Source: Desulfobacterales bacterium (GTDB taxonomy: Bacteria > Desulfobacterota > Desulfobacteria > Desulfobacterales > UBA5852). From it: a stretch of DNA of 25,690 nucleotides. Of this stretch, positions 8,713-15,730 are shown in pieces (within the stretch, counting starts at the first letter, position 1; each line of letters begins with the position of its first letter). The notes below the pieces were generated by a model. It saw only the letters and a program-made list of their open reading frames with translations, was not told where the DNA came from and did not search any database. The DNA lies in NCBI GenBank assembly GCA_030066455.1, contig JASJBQ010000037.1, forward strand, positions 1 to 25,690, in the 5' to 3' direction. The translations under genes and the position numbers were made by a program.

Positions 8713-9013
8713 TCTCTGCTGACCTGATTTGGCAGGAATGCGGGTGTCCGTGTTCAGGTTTCAGGGTTGGGAGGTTCGGGGTTCGGCGTTTTGGTCTGGT
8801 AAACATCAGATAGCATTGGAACCTCGAATCCGAAACGGGGAACCTCTCTCAGGTGTCCGTGTTCAGGGGTCAGAACTTCTGAATTCTGGCTCCTGGCTTA
8901 TAAAGCCTGAACCCTGGTCCCAGAAACTAGAACCCCGAACCTAGAACCCCGAACCCGAAACCTGTTTTTAGGCCCCGACGCCCGACAGCTGCAACCCAAG
9001 CCCCTTCCACTGC
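8713..9013. repeat. Repeat-filled intergenic region (GGTTCGGGGTTC / GGTGTCCGTGTTCAGG family)
   Basis: The gap has no gene but is dense in short repeats. GGTGTCCGTGTTCAGG occurs twice (8743-8758 and 8852-8867). CTAGAACCCCGAAC is tandemly repeated (8927-8940, 8941-8954). GGTTCGGGGTTC (8773-8784) pairs perfectly with GAACCCCGAACC (8944-8955). The left part is G-rich and the right part C-rich, so the whole would fold back on itself. The same style of sequence occurs at 19245-19300 and 24575-24775. Confidence 0.75.
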
Positions 9014-9026
9014 GGAGGATATCCCG

Positions 9027-9905
9027 ATGAGACCCGATCAAATCCGGGCCCAGCCCGAAGAAGCCATCCGCACGCTGATCGAGGATTTCGTGGCCTTCTC
9101 GGCGGCCAACGATCTGGGGCTGTCCGCGCCGGAGAAAATCTGGGACCGGCCCCTGGTCGGCTATGCCGCCGGCGACGACCCGCTCTTCGAGGCCTATGTC
9201 GCCCATATCGGCGCATTCTACCTCAAACCGGTCGATATCTACCGGCAATGTTTCCCGGACGATGCCGTGACCGCGCCCGATGCGCTGACGGTCGTCAGCT
9301 GGATTCTGCCGGCCTCGGCCGCGACCCGGGCCGAGCAGGCCCGAAGCCGCAAGCGCCCCTCGGAGCGCTGGGCGCGCACCCGGCAGCTGGGCGAAGCATT
9401 CAACGAAGACCTTCGCCGGCACGTGGTGAACGTCCTTGCCGCGGCCGATGTTCCGGCCGTGGCCCCCATGCTGGCGCCCTGCTGGAAACGGATGTCCGAA
9501 GGCCCCTATGCACCCTGTTCCAACTGGTCGGAGCGGCATGCCGCCTACGCCGCCGGCCTGGGTACGTTCGGTCTTTGCGACGGGCTCATCACCCCGGTCG
9601 GCAAGGCCGTGCGCGTGGGGTCGGTGGTGGCCAAGCTGAACCTGACCCCCACGCCGCGACCCTATGGCGACCACCGGGCCTATTGTCTTTTCTTCAGTCA
9701 AGGCAGCTGCGGGCGTTGCATCCCGCGCTGCCCGGTGGGGGCGCTGAGCGCGGACGGCCACGACAAGCAGAAATGCATGCAATACACCGAGTTCGGGATG
9801 AATCGCGTGATGCAGAAGCGCTACGGGATCGACACCTACGCCTGCGGGCTGTGCCAGGCGGACGTGCCCTGCATGGACCATATCCCTTCGCCGGAGGAGG
9901 GGTGA
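9027..9905 (+). CDS. QueG-like 4Fe-4S protein (epoxyqueuosine reductase homologue)
   Basis: The protein resembles epoxyqueuosine reductase and reductive-dehalogenase relatives. It has an alpha/beta N-terminal part, the stretch NWSERHAAYAAGLGTFG (about 164-180), then two Fe-S motifs: CGRCIPRCP with a following KC, and CGLCQADVPC. At 292 residues it is shorter than true QueG (about 350-380) and lacks HEAT-like C-terminal repeats. The second motif is C-x2-C-x5-C rather than C-x2-C-x3-CP. I therefore call it a QueG-like paralogue of unknown substrate, probably a cytoplasmic redox enzyme. The ATG at 9027 has a good ribosome site GGAGG (9014-9018). Its downstream neighbour csp is convergent. Confidence 0.8.
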   Translation: MRPDQIRAQPEEAIRTLIEDFVAFSAANDLGLSAPEKIWDRPLVGYAAGDDPLFEAYVAHIGAFYLKPVDIYRQCFPDDAVTAPDALTVVSWILPASAATRAEQARSRKRPSERWARTRQLGEAFNEDLRRHVVNVLAAADVPAVAPMLAPCWKRMSEGPYAPCSNWSERHAAYAAGLGTFGLCDGLITPVGKAVRVGSVVAKLNLTPTPRPYGDHRAYCLFFSQGSCGRCIPRCPVGALSADGHDKQKCMQYTEFGMNRVMQKRYGIDTYACGLCQADVPCMDHIPSPEEG

Positions 9906-9930
9906 CGGTTCAGGAGCGGTTGTGGGGAGC

Positions 9931-9967
9931 AAAAAAAAAGGGCCGGCCTGTAAAAGCCGACCCCTTT
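9931..9967 (-). terminator. Intrinsic terminator of the cold-shock gene
   Basis: Read on the minus strand, AAAGGG-[G]-TCGGC pairs with GCCGG-CCCTTT, giving 11 bp with one bulged G and an 8-nt loop. A run of nine or more T follows directly. It begins 17 nt after the csp stop codon. The structure is a textbook Rho-independent terminator. It may also slow plus-strand transcripts coming from the QueG-like gene. Confidence 0.9.
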
Positions 9968-9984
9968 GTTGGTGAAAGAATGCT

Positions 9985-10185
9985 TTAGACGACGGTGACG
10001 TTGGCGGCGGCCGGGCCTTTCTGGCCCTGCTCGACGTCAAAGGTTACACGATCGCCTTCGTTGAGGGTCCGGAAACCGGTGGAGTTGATCGCCGTGTGAT
10101 GGACGAAGACATCCGGTCCGTCTTCCTGCTCGATAAAACCGTAGCCTTTGCTGCTGTTGAACCATTTAACGATTCCATTTGCCAT
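9985..10185 (-). CDS. csp: Cold-shock protein, CspA family RNA chaperone
   Basis: This 66-residue protein is a single cold-shock domain. It binds single-stranded RNA or DNA and melts RNA secondary structure. RNP1 is seen as KGYGFIEQ (13-20) and RNP2 as VFVHHTAI (26-33), with the usual [17 protein letters not shown] start and the [15 protein letters not shown] end. The start is fixed by AAGGAGG about 8 nt upstream of ATG (10185). A terminator follows. Whether it is cold-induced or constitutive cannot be told from the protein, but it has a leader of about 120 nt (see 10186-10304). Confidence 0.97.
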   Translation of the reverse strand: MANGIVKWFNSSKGYGFIEQEDGPDVFVHHTAINSTGFRTLNEGDRVTFDVEQGQKGPAAANVTVV

Positions 10186-10304
10186 GATGACATCCTCCTT
10201 CCTGATTAGTTCTCATGGTTCCCGCCTGCAGGATGCCACTTTTACAAATGGAACTGTCCTTCAGAACGAAACCGGCCTGCCGATTTGAACAGGCCTTTAT
10301 TGAT
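10186..10304 (-). promoter_or_regulatory. Candidate structured 5' leader of the csp mRNA
   Basis: If transcription starts near 10304, the csp leader is about 119 nt. It contains a hairpin, GGCCTG (10274-10279) with CAGGCC (10290-10295), spaced by 10 nt. Long structured leaders act as RNA thermosensors in some csp genes such as E. coli cspA. Here this is inference from length and one hairpin only. Confidence 0.35.
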
Positions 10305-10311
10305 TGGCTGC

Positions 10312-10339
10312 AATATAGCGATATTTCCGAAATATGCAA
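10312..10339 (-). promoter_or_regulatory. Candidate csp promoter with a 15-bp palindrome in its spacer
   Basis: On the minus strand a -35 TTGCAT (10334-10339) and -10 TATATT (10312-10317) are spaced by 16 bp. The spacer is almost filled by a perfect palindrome ATATTTC-C-GAAATAT (10321-10335). The -35 is weak (3/6) and the -10 good. The palindrome may be an operator. Confidence 0.35.
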
Positions 10340-10468
10340 CCAAATTATCCACATGAGGCCAAATTCGCCCCTGGGTGCCGAATTGCCATCGGCCATGTGT
10401 CCCGGGCGCCGCAGCGTTCCCAGCGCCGCTGACGGCCGCCCCGGGGTCGAGGCCCCCGAGCCCAACCA

Positions 10469-10498
10469 TTGACAGTGCGCTGGATTTCTGCAAGATAT
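10469..10498 (+). promoter_or_regulatory. Candidate promoter of the ferredoxin-rubrerythrin operon
   Basis: A perfect -35 TTGACA lies at 10469-10474. Downstream, at 17-19 bp spacing, the sequence is AAGATATC with only a poor -10 match (GATATC, 3/6). The rest of the gap to 10618 shows no better site. The leader would be about 115 nt. Confidence 0.3.
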
Positions 10499-10618
10499 CA
10501 GGGCGTTCACGTCATCTGGCGCGTTCGCTGCCAGCCTGCTCTTCAATCGCCGCTTGCCGGATGGCATTCCGCGGCGGGCACGGTTTTACCGAGACCTCAA
10601 AATGGAAAGGAGATTCGC

Positions 10619-10810
10619 ATGAAAGTCAAAATCACCGAACAATGCATGGGCGATCGCAACTGCAACAACCTTTGCCCTGAAGTTTTCGAGTACGACGAGG
10701 ACCAGTTGCTTTCCATCGTCAAGTTCGACGAAATCCCCGAACAGTATGAAGCCGTCGTTCGCCAGGCCGCTGAGGAGTGCGGTGCGGATGCCATTATCAT
10801 CGAGGAGTAA
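10619..10810 (+). CDS. One-cluster ferredoxin with Asp at the second ligand position
   Basis: This 63-residue low-potential electron carrier shows C9-x2-D12-x2-C15-x3-C19-P and a remote cysteine C54 in EECGADAI. This is the Desulfovibrio/Pyrococcus type of small ferredoxin. D12 replaces the usual second cysteine, as in the P. furiosus ferredoxin, where Asp is a cluster ligand and the cluster converts easily between 4Fe and 3Fe forms. That chemistry is inferred here from the motif. Start: ATG 10619 after GGAAAGGAG. It lies 21 nt before rubrerythrin and is probably its electron donor. An in-frame upstream start at 10469 would add residues unlike any ferredoxin. Confidence 0.93.
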   Translation: MKVKITEQCMGDRNCNNLCPEVFEYDEDQLLSIVKFDEIPEQYEAVVRQAAEECGADAIIIEE

Positions 10811-10831
10811 AAAGGTTCGGGAGACATCGTT

Positions 10832-11407
10832 ATGGGCAAGTTCAGAGAAAGCCGCACGGCACGGAACCTGCTAACCGCCTTTGCGGGCGAATCCCAGGCG
10901 CGCAACCGCTACACCTACTTCGCCCGTCAGGCCCGTGAGGAGGGGCTGATCCAGATTGCCGATATCTTCGAGGAAACCGCCGGACACGAATGCGAACACG
11001 CCCTGCGCTTCTTCAAATTCTTCAACGGCGGCGAACTGGAGGTAAGCTGGCGGTTTCCGGCCGGCGTGGTCCGGGACACCCATGCCAATCTGGTGGCCGC
11101 CGCCGACGGGGAGCGCTACGAGCACACCGAGATGTACCCGCAATTTGCCCGGATCGCCGAAGAAGAGGGCTTCCAGCGGGCGGCCGACACATGGGCGGCC
11201 ATCGCCGTTTCGGAGCGCCAGCACGAAAAGCGTTACCGCGAGCTGGCCGCCAACCTGCTGGGCGCAAGGGCCTTTGCACGCCCGGAAGAAAACATGTGGC
11301 GCTGCCGCAACTGCGGTTATGTGCACACCGGCGATAGCGCCCCGGACAAATGCCCGGCCTGCGTCAAACCCCGGGGCTATTTCGAGCTCCTGTGTGAGAA
11401 CTGGTAG
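10832..11407 (+). CDS. rbr: Rubrerythrin, peroxide-reducing diiron protein
   Basis: Rubrerythrin reduces hydrogen peroxide to water in anaerobes. The N-terminal ferritin-like four-helix bundle carries glutamate ligands such as E20 (AFAGESQARNRYTYFA) and the helix EETAGHECEHA. A C-terminal rubredoxin domain has C158-x2-C161 and C174-x2-C177. At 191 residues it has the family length. ATG 10832 follows GGGAG (10819-10823) and lies 21 nt after the ferredoxin stop, which makes an operon very likely. It belongs to the oxidative-stress set of the window together with the selenocysteine peroxiredoxin at 20440. Confidence 0.97.
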   Translation: MGKFRESRTARNLLTAFAGESQARNRYTYFARQAREEGLIQIADIFEETAGHECEHALRFFKFFNGGELEVSWRFPAGVVRDTHANLVAAADGERYEHTEMYPQFARIAEEEGFQRAADTWAAIAVSERQHEKRYRELAANLLGARAFARPEENMWRCRNCGYVHTGDSAPDKCPACVKPRGYFELLCENW

Positions 11408-12089
11408 GCACCCGGGCCGGGGACGGCCGGCCCTTGAAGCTGGCGCTGCCGCGGACCCGGCGGCCGATTACTACGCCACCCATTACAAGGCCTATCACGC
11501 GGAGACGTTCAATATCGATCCGACGCCCTTCCTGGGGCCTTTCGCCCGGCGGTTGCGGCCCGGCTGCCGGGTGCTGGATGTCGGCTGCGGGTCGGGACGC
11601 GATCTCGCCTGGCTTGTGCGCCGGGGATTCACGGCGATCGGTTTCGAGCGCTCTCCGGGCCTGGCCGACCTGGCGCGGCAAAAGACCGGCTGCAAGGTCA
11701 TCAGCGACGATTTCACGCGGTTTGATTTTGCTTCGCTGGCCGTGGACGCCCTGCTCATGGCGGGCGCCCTCGTGCATGTCCCGCACACGGATTTGGCGGC
11801 CGTGCTCGGCCGAATCCTGCCGGCCGTTACACCGCGCGCCCAGGCTCCGCTGGCGGCCCCGGGATGCGCACCGGACAATAGCGGCCATAGCGGCCAGGTG
11901 TATGTCTCCCTGAAAGAGGGCCGCGGCCGGCATGCCGACAAGCACGGCCGCGTTTTCTACCTCTGGCCGGACGCGACCCTGCGCCGTCTTTTTGAGGACC
12001 TGGGACTGGCGGTCGTCCATTTTCGCCGCGGGCCGTCGGCCGTCGGGGGGAGCAGCACCTGGCTGGGATACGTGCTGCAGATCGAGTGA
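11394..12089 (+). CDS. Class I SAM-dependent methyltransferase
   Basis: The protein contains motif I VLDVGCGSGRDL and a downstream EDLGLAVVHF strand typical of Rossmann-fold methyltransferases. The N-terminal YYATHYKAYHAETFNIDPTPFLGPF resembles small methyltransferases of anaerobic Desulfobacterota. Substrate unknown. No ATG fits: the first usable in-frame start near the conserved part is GTG 11394, inside the end of rubrerythrin (14-nt overlap), without a clear ribosome site. The start is therefore uncertain. The segment normally reading LKPGG is replaced by an alanine/proline-rich insertion that includes a 9-bp tandem duplication ATAGCGGCC (11878-11895). The ending SLKEG...GRVFYLW...LGYVLQIE is family-like, so the gene looks intact. 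Confidence 0.78.
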   Translation: MRTGRHPGRGRPALEAGAAADPAADYYATHYKAYHAETFNIDPTPFLGPFARRLRPGCRVLDVGCGSGRDLAWLVRRGFTAIGFERSPGLADLARQKTGCKVISDDFTRFDFASLAVDALLMAGALVHVPHTDLAAVLGRILPAVTPRAQAPLAAPGCAPDNSGHSGQVYVSLKEGRGRHADKHGRVFYLWPDATLRRLFEDLGLAVVHFRRGPSAVGGSSTWLGYVLQIE

Positions 12090-12175
12090 ATCGCCTCACG
12101 CCGGGCGAGAGGTACTGAGGCGCAGGCTTGAGGTTCAAACCCAAGTCGTCGGCAACGGTCAGGAGACGATTCCCG

Positions 12176-12589
12176 ATGAGCAACCGCGACCATTCCCTGG
12201 ACATCGTTTTGAACGCAATCGGCCGGGTCCGGCACGACGCGGCGGACATTCCCCGCCACTGGTCCGTGTCCGATCTGGAAGGCGATCTCGACATCCGGCC
12301 GGACCTTGCGGCCGGCCTGGCGGATATCGCCGCCGGCCAGAAAATCATGGTGATCTTCCTGTTCGACCGCAGTCCGCCCTTTTCAGGAGACCAACTCACC
12401 CAGGAGACCCGTCACAGCAAGGCGATCAAGGGCGTCTTCAGCATCTGCTCGCCCCGGCGCCCCAACCCCATCGGGTTGTCCGTCGTCGAAGTGCTGGCGA
12501 AGGAGGGCTGCCGGCTGCGGGTGCGGGGGCTGGACATGTTCGACGGGACCCCCATCCTGGATATCAAACCGGCCTTCAAACCGGATTAA
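12176..12589 (+). CDS. trmO: TrmO/TsaA-like tRNA threonylcarbamoyladenosine methyltransferase domain protein
   Basis: The TrmO family N-methylates t6A37 of tRNA-Thr using SAM. The signature SPRRPNPIGLSVVEV (about 99-113) and GLDMFDGTPILDIKP (about 119-133) are clear. At 137 residues this is the short form lacking the C-terminal domain of E. coli TrmO. The ATG at 12176 has AGGAG (12161-12165) 10 nt upstream. It follows the methyltransferase by 86 nt. The gene name is by family; substrate specificity of short members is less certain. Confidence 0.85.
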   Translation: MSNRDHSLDIVLNAIGRVRHDAADIPRHWSVSDLEGDLDIRPDLAAGLADIAAGQKIMVIFLFDRSPPFSGDQLTQETRHSKAIKGVFSICSPRRPNPIGLSVVEVLAKEGCRLRVRGLDMFDGTPILDIKPAFKPD

Positions 12590-12659
12590 TCCGTATCCGT
12601 CTAACACTTTTTAAGCTGAGCCTGAAAAAGTTTCTAATGCCGGGGGAAAAAAGATGAAT

Positions 12660-12691
12660 GTTCATTTTCTTCCACGTGGAAGAAAACGAAC
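12660..12691. terminator. 32-nt palindrome with one mismatch, possible factor-assisted terminator
   Basis: The centre (12665-12686) is a perfect 22-bp palindrome around TCCACGTGGA. Flanking GTTC/GAAC (12660-12663, 12688-12691) extend it with a single A/C mismatch. On the minus strand it is followed after about 7 nt by a T-run, so it may end acyl-CoA ligase transcripts. A protein-binding dyad is the alternative, since no loop is present. Confidence 0.45.
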
Positions 12692-12707
12692 CAAAAGAAG
12701 ACGCCCG

Positions 12708-12821
12708 TGTCCCGCTTGCTCCTGCGCGTCGACGTATCGAACGGGTCTCGCGGAAACTCGCTTCGCTCAAACAGGTCCGCGAGCCTAATCCGTTCGATAC
12801 ATCGATGCTCGGCGCGGGACA
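12708..12821. repeat. Nested three-tier inverted repeat
   Basis: Three concentric perfect arm pairs are present: TGTCCCGC/GCGGGACA (12708-12715, 12814-12821), GTATCGAACGG/CCGTTCGATAC (12734-12744, 12790-12800) and CTCGCGGA/TCCGCGAG (12747-12754, 12776-12783). The terminal loop is 21 nt, with asymmetric internal loops between tiers. The organisation suggests a structured RNA or a folded intergenic repeat element. No partner copy lies in this window. Confidence 0.65.
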
Positions 12822-12902
12822 AAGGGTATCACAGACAGCAGCCATCGATGTATTTTCTTCCCGTTTGGGTGATGACTAGTCCCACGCCATTTAGGCTAAC
12901 CT

Positions 12903-14678
12903 TCAATCCGCATACATGCCTTCGATCTCCGCGGCGTAGTTGCCCATGATGATCCGCCGCTTGAGCTTCATGGTCGGGGTCAGCTCGTCTTTGGCGACGG
13001 ACAGTTCCTCCGGCAGAATCACGAATTTCTTGATGGTCCAGGAGCGCGGCAGGGTGGCGTTGACGGCATCCACCTGGCGCTGGAGGAGACCCCTGAAGGC
13101 CCCACATTCGGCTGCGGCGGCGGCGTCTCCGGCCCGGCTGCCGGCCTCTTCGGCGAACAACGGGATCTTGGCCGGATCGAGGGTCAGCAGGGCGGCGATG
13201 TATTTGCGCCGATCGCCGACGACGACCACCTGGTTGACCACCGGAATCGCCTTCATCTTGCCCTCCAGGACCTGGGGCGGGATGTTCTCCCCGCCGGCCG
13301 TGATGATCAGCTCCTTCATCCGGTCGGTGACCTTCAGGAGACCGGCGGCGTCGATCTCACCCACGTCGCCGGAGTGCAGCCAGCCCTCGGCGTCGATGGT
13401 CGCGCGCGTGGCCGTCTCGTTCTTGTAGTAGCCCTTGAAGACGTGCGGCCCGCGCATCAGGATCTCGTCGAACTCGCCCAGGGCCAGTTCGGTGCCGGGC
13501 ATGGGAGGCCCGGCCCATCCGATGCGGAAGCGATGGGGTTCGGGCAGCGACACGGTGTGGGGGCCAGTACACTCGCTCATCCCGTAGACTTCGGTAATCG
13601 GGACGCCCAGGCTCATGAAAAACTCCAGGGTGTCCACGGCGATCGGCGCCGCCGTCGAGAAGAACAGGCGGCAGCGCTCAAACCCCAGGCGTTCGCGGAC
13701 TTTGGAAAAAACGAGCTTGTCCGCCAAGGGGTAGAGTGCGGGCTTGGGCCTGCCGGCTTCGAGCGCGCGGGCGCCAGCAATTCCCTGTTTGCGCGCCCAG
13801 GCGGCAATCTTCTTCTTGAGGGGGGGATTGCGGGCCCCGGCTTCCACCATCTTGGCCTGGATCTTTTCCCAGACGCGCGGCACGCCCACGAAAATGGTGG
13901 GCTGCACCTCGCGCAGGTTGTCGCCCAGCTGGTCGAGGCTCTCCGCGAACCAGGAGGTGGCGCCGATGGCCATGGGCACCATCAGGCTCACCATCTGCTC
14001 GGCGATGTGGCTCAGGGGCAGGTAGCTGATAAGCTGGTCCTGATCATTGCCTTGGCAGATCTCGGCGATGGTACGGGCCGTCCAGACGATGTTGTGATGG
14101 GTGATCATCACCCCCTTGGGGTTGCCGGTGGTGCCGGAGGTGTAGATCAGGGTGCAGCAGTCGTCCGGTCGCTGGTTTTGAATGCGTTCTTCCAGGGCGG
14201 CGTCTGTCACTCCGGCAGCCAGGCCGGGCAGGTCCTCCCAGGCATGGACGCGCGCGTCCGCATCCGCGCCGTTCATCATGACGATGGCCTTGAGATCCGG
14301 CAGGCGGTCCCACAACGTGGCGAACTTGGCGAGTTGGCCGGCGTCTTCCACCACGACGATGTTGGCCTCGCTGTGTTCGGCGATATAGTGGCACTGCTCC
14401 GACGAACTGGTGGTGTAGATCCCGCCGGGGATGGCCCCGGCATAGATGGCGGCGAGATCGCTGATGAACCACTGGGGACAGTTGTTTCCAAGGATGCTCA
14501 CGGCTTTCCCCGGTTCGAGCCCCAGGGCGATAAAGGCTTTGGCCACTAATCGGATCTGCGTTTCATAGTCCTTCCAGGTCAGGGTTTCCCAGCGACCGTC
14601 GCGTTTGTGTTTCAGGGCCGGGTGCTCTCCCCGGTCCGCCACCATCTGGCGGAGCAATTCCATGACCGTCGTTTTCAC
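12903..14678 (-). CDS. Long-chain fatty-acid--CoA ligase (AMP-forming)
   Basis: The enzyme activates long-chain fatty acids to acyl-CoA through an acyl-adenylate, feeding beta-oxidation or lipid synthesis. It shows the AMP-binding P-loop YTSGTTGNPKG (179-189) and the A5-like motif YGMSECTG. The hinge region SGDVGEIDAAGLLKVTDRMKE and ITAGGENIPP match FadD15-type enzymes. Length 591 residues is normal for this group. I choose the GTG start at 14678 because AAGGGAGG lies just upstream (14684-14691) and the frame before it is not family-like. An in-frame ATG at 14819 would add 47 unlikely residues. The gene is divergent from the NlpC/P60 gene. Confidence 0.93.
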   Translation of the reverse strand: MKTTVMELLRQMVADRGEHPALKHKRDGRWETLTWKDYETQIRLVAKAFIALGLEPGKAVSILGNNCPQWFISDLAAIYAGAIPGGIYTTSSSEQCHYIAEHSEANIVVVEDAGQLAKFATLWDRLPDLKAIVMMNGADADARVHAWEDLPGLAAGVTDAALEERIQNQRPDDCCTLIYTSGTTGNPKGVMITHHNIVWTARTIAEICQGNDQDQLISYLPLSHIAEQMVSLMVPMAIGATSWFAESLDQLGDNLREVQPTIFVGVPRVWEKIQAKMVEAGARNPPLKKKIAAWARKQGIAGARALEAGRPKPALYPLADKLVFSKVRERLGFERCRLFFSTAAPIAVDTLEFFMSLGVPITEVYGMSECTGPHTVSLPEPHRFRIGWAGPPMPGTELALGEFDEILMRGPHVFKGYYKNETATRATIDAEGWLHSGDVGEIDAAGLLKVTDRMKELIITAGGENIPPQVLEGKMKAIPVVNQVVVVGDRRKYIAALLTLDPAKIPLFAEEAGSRAGDAAAAAECGAFRGLLQRQVDAVNATLPRSWTIKKFVILPEELSVAKDELTPTMKLKRRIIMGNYAAEIEGMYAD

Positions 14679-14683
14679 ATGGT

Positions 14684-14691
14684 CCTCCCTT
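14684..14691 (-). promoter_or_regulatory. Ribosome binding site deciding a GTG start
   Basis: AAGGGAGG on the minus strand ends about 5 nt before GTG 14678. It supports GTG over the upstream ATG at 14819 and over the internal ATG five codons later. Confidence 0.7.
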
Positions 14692-14870
14692 CCTGCCGCA
14701 AAGCGCAAATTGCTGGGGGTTGACGTTGGTGGAACGGGAACTGCGTACCGCCAGACCGGTGCTGATCCATGTCGACGGCCGAGTGGCCCCCGGGTAAGCC
14801 GGGTGTGATCGGGAATCAATCTTGTCGGGGATAAATGGGGAGCCGCCCAATGCCGCCGGACCGCGGCCGA

Positions 14871-14899
14871 TTGGCTTCTTCTGATTTATTAGATAAGAT
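14871..14899 (+). promoter_or_regulatory. Candidate promoter of the NlpC/P60 lipoprotein gene
   Basis: TTGGCT (14871-14876, 4/6) and TAAGAT (14894-14899, 4/6) are spaced by 17 bp in a locally AT-rich stretch. Transcription would start near 14906, leaving a leader of about 47 nt before ATG 14953. Confidence 0.45.
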
Positions 14900-14952
14900 G
14901 GGCGTCCTTGTCAACGACGGGTTTCGAATGCAGGCGCAATGGAGAACGGTTC

Positions 14953-15684
14953 ATGCAGGCAAAGAGACCAAGGGGGGGATGGTCCCTCGTATGCTTACTG
15001 GCTGTGATTCTCGCCGCATGCGCCGGCGATCGGCCCCGTCCGGCGCCGTCGTCGCTGCCCGCCATCCCCTACACCATTCAGGTGGGCGCGTTTTCAACGG
15101 TCGAGCGCGCGGCCCGCTACGCCGAGCAGTTGACGGCGGACGGGCTGGACGCCTACCATTTCATCGACCGGGACGGCCTGAGCAAGGTTCGTTTCGAGCG
15201 TTTCGGTACCAAGGCGGATGCGCGACGCCGCGCCCTGAGACTTCAGGCCCGCGGGCTGATCGAGGACTTCTACATCGTTCGCCCCGGCCGCGGCGACCTT
15301 CGTCGTGAAGCGCTCGAGGATGATCTGGTCCGGACGGCCCGGCGGTTTGTCGGCAGCCCCTACCGCTGGGGAGGGACTTCGGCGCGCAGCGGTTTCGACT
15401 GCAGCGGCCTGACCATGACGGTCTACCGGCTAAACGGTCTTGAGCTGCCGCGCAGTGCCGCCGCCCAGCACCAGACGGGCACACCGGTGGCCAGGAGCGA
15501 CGTCCGGCCTGGGGATCTCGTCTTCTTCGCCACCGGCCGCAGGGGACGCGTGTCGCACGTGGGCATCTACACCGGCGGGGGGAATTTCATCCACGCCCCC
15601 GGCCGCGGCAAGACGATCCGCACGGCCGCGCTGAACAACCGCTATTTTCGCACGCGGTACGAAGGCGCGCGTCGCTATTTTTAA
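14953..15684 (+). CDS. SPOR-domain NlpC/P60 cell-wall peptidase lipoprotein
   Basis: This is an exported peptidoglycan endopeptidase. The N-terminal signal ends in a lipobox LAAC with C23 as the lipidated residue. A SPOR-like domain (about 39-108, starting YTIQVGAFSTVERAARYAEQL) should bind denuded glycan strands. The NlpC/P60 domain (about 125-243) carries catalytic C150 in FDCSGL, H202 in SHVGIY and H214 in FIHAPG. It probably cleaves stem peptides at the septum while anchored to a membrane. ATG 14953 has GGAGA 7 nt upstream; an in-frame ATG at 14908 would put 15 residues before the signal. Length 243 residues. Confidence 0.93.
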   Translation: MQAKRPRGGWSLVCLLAVILAACAGDRPRPAPSSLPAIPYTIQVGAFSTVERAARYAEQLTADGLDAYHFIDRDGLSKVRFERFGTKADARRRALRLQARGLIEDFYIVRPGRGDLRREALEDDLVRTARRFVGSPYRWGGTSARSGFDCSGLTMTVYRLNGLELPRSAAAQHQTGTPVARSDVRPGDLVFFATGRRGRVSHVGIYTGGGNFIHAPGRGKTIRTAALNNRYFRTRYEGARRYF

Positions 15685-15730
15685 CCGCGGATAGAAGAGC
15701 GGAGCTCAAAATCGAGATGGGGGTACCCGG

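Larger units (their letters stand above)
12590..12902. other. Convergent intergenic region rich in inverted repeats
   Basis: I see no gene between the converging trmO-like and acyl-CoA ligase genes. The gap holds ACTTTTT/AAAAAGT (12606-12612 and 12625-12631), a 32-nt near-perfect palindrome (12660-12691) and a nested stem-loop (12708-12821), the latter two listed separately. Short open frames across the nested structure are by-products of its symmetry. Confidence 0.6.

Noticed and set aside
8713..9013. A CRISPR array or phage attachment region in the repeat-rich gap
   Set aside because: The repeats are short, irregular and inverted as well as direct; there are no evenly spaced unique spacers and no cas or integrase genes nearby.
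8898..10040. A 380-codon minus-strand frame opposite the QueG-like gene and the csp end
   Set aside because: It overlaps the csp gene and its terminator, contains no known motif and reflects codon bias of the plus-strand gene.
12576..12845. Short minus- and plus-strand frames of 60-90 codons across 12576-12949
   Set aside because: They run through the palindrome and nested inverted repeat, lack ribosome sites and look like nothing known.
13374..14549. A 391-codon plus-strand frame opposite the acyl-CoA ligase
   Set aside because: It lies wholly inside a gene with definite adenylation motifs; composition is that of a mirror frame.
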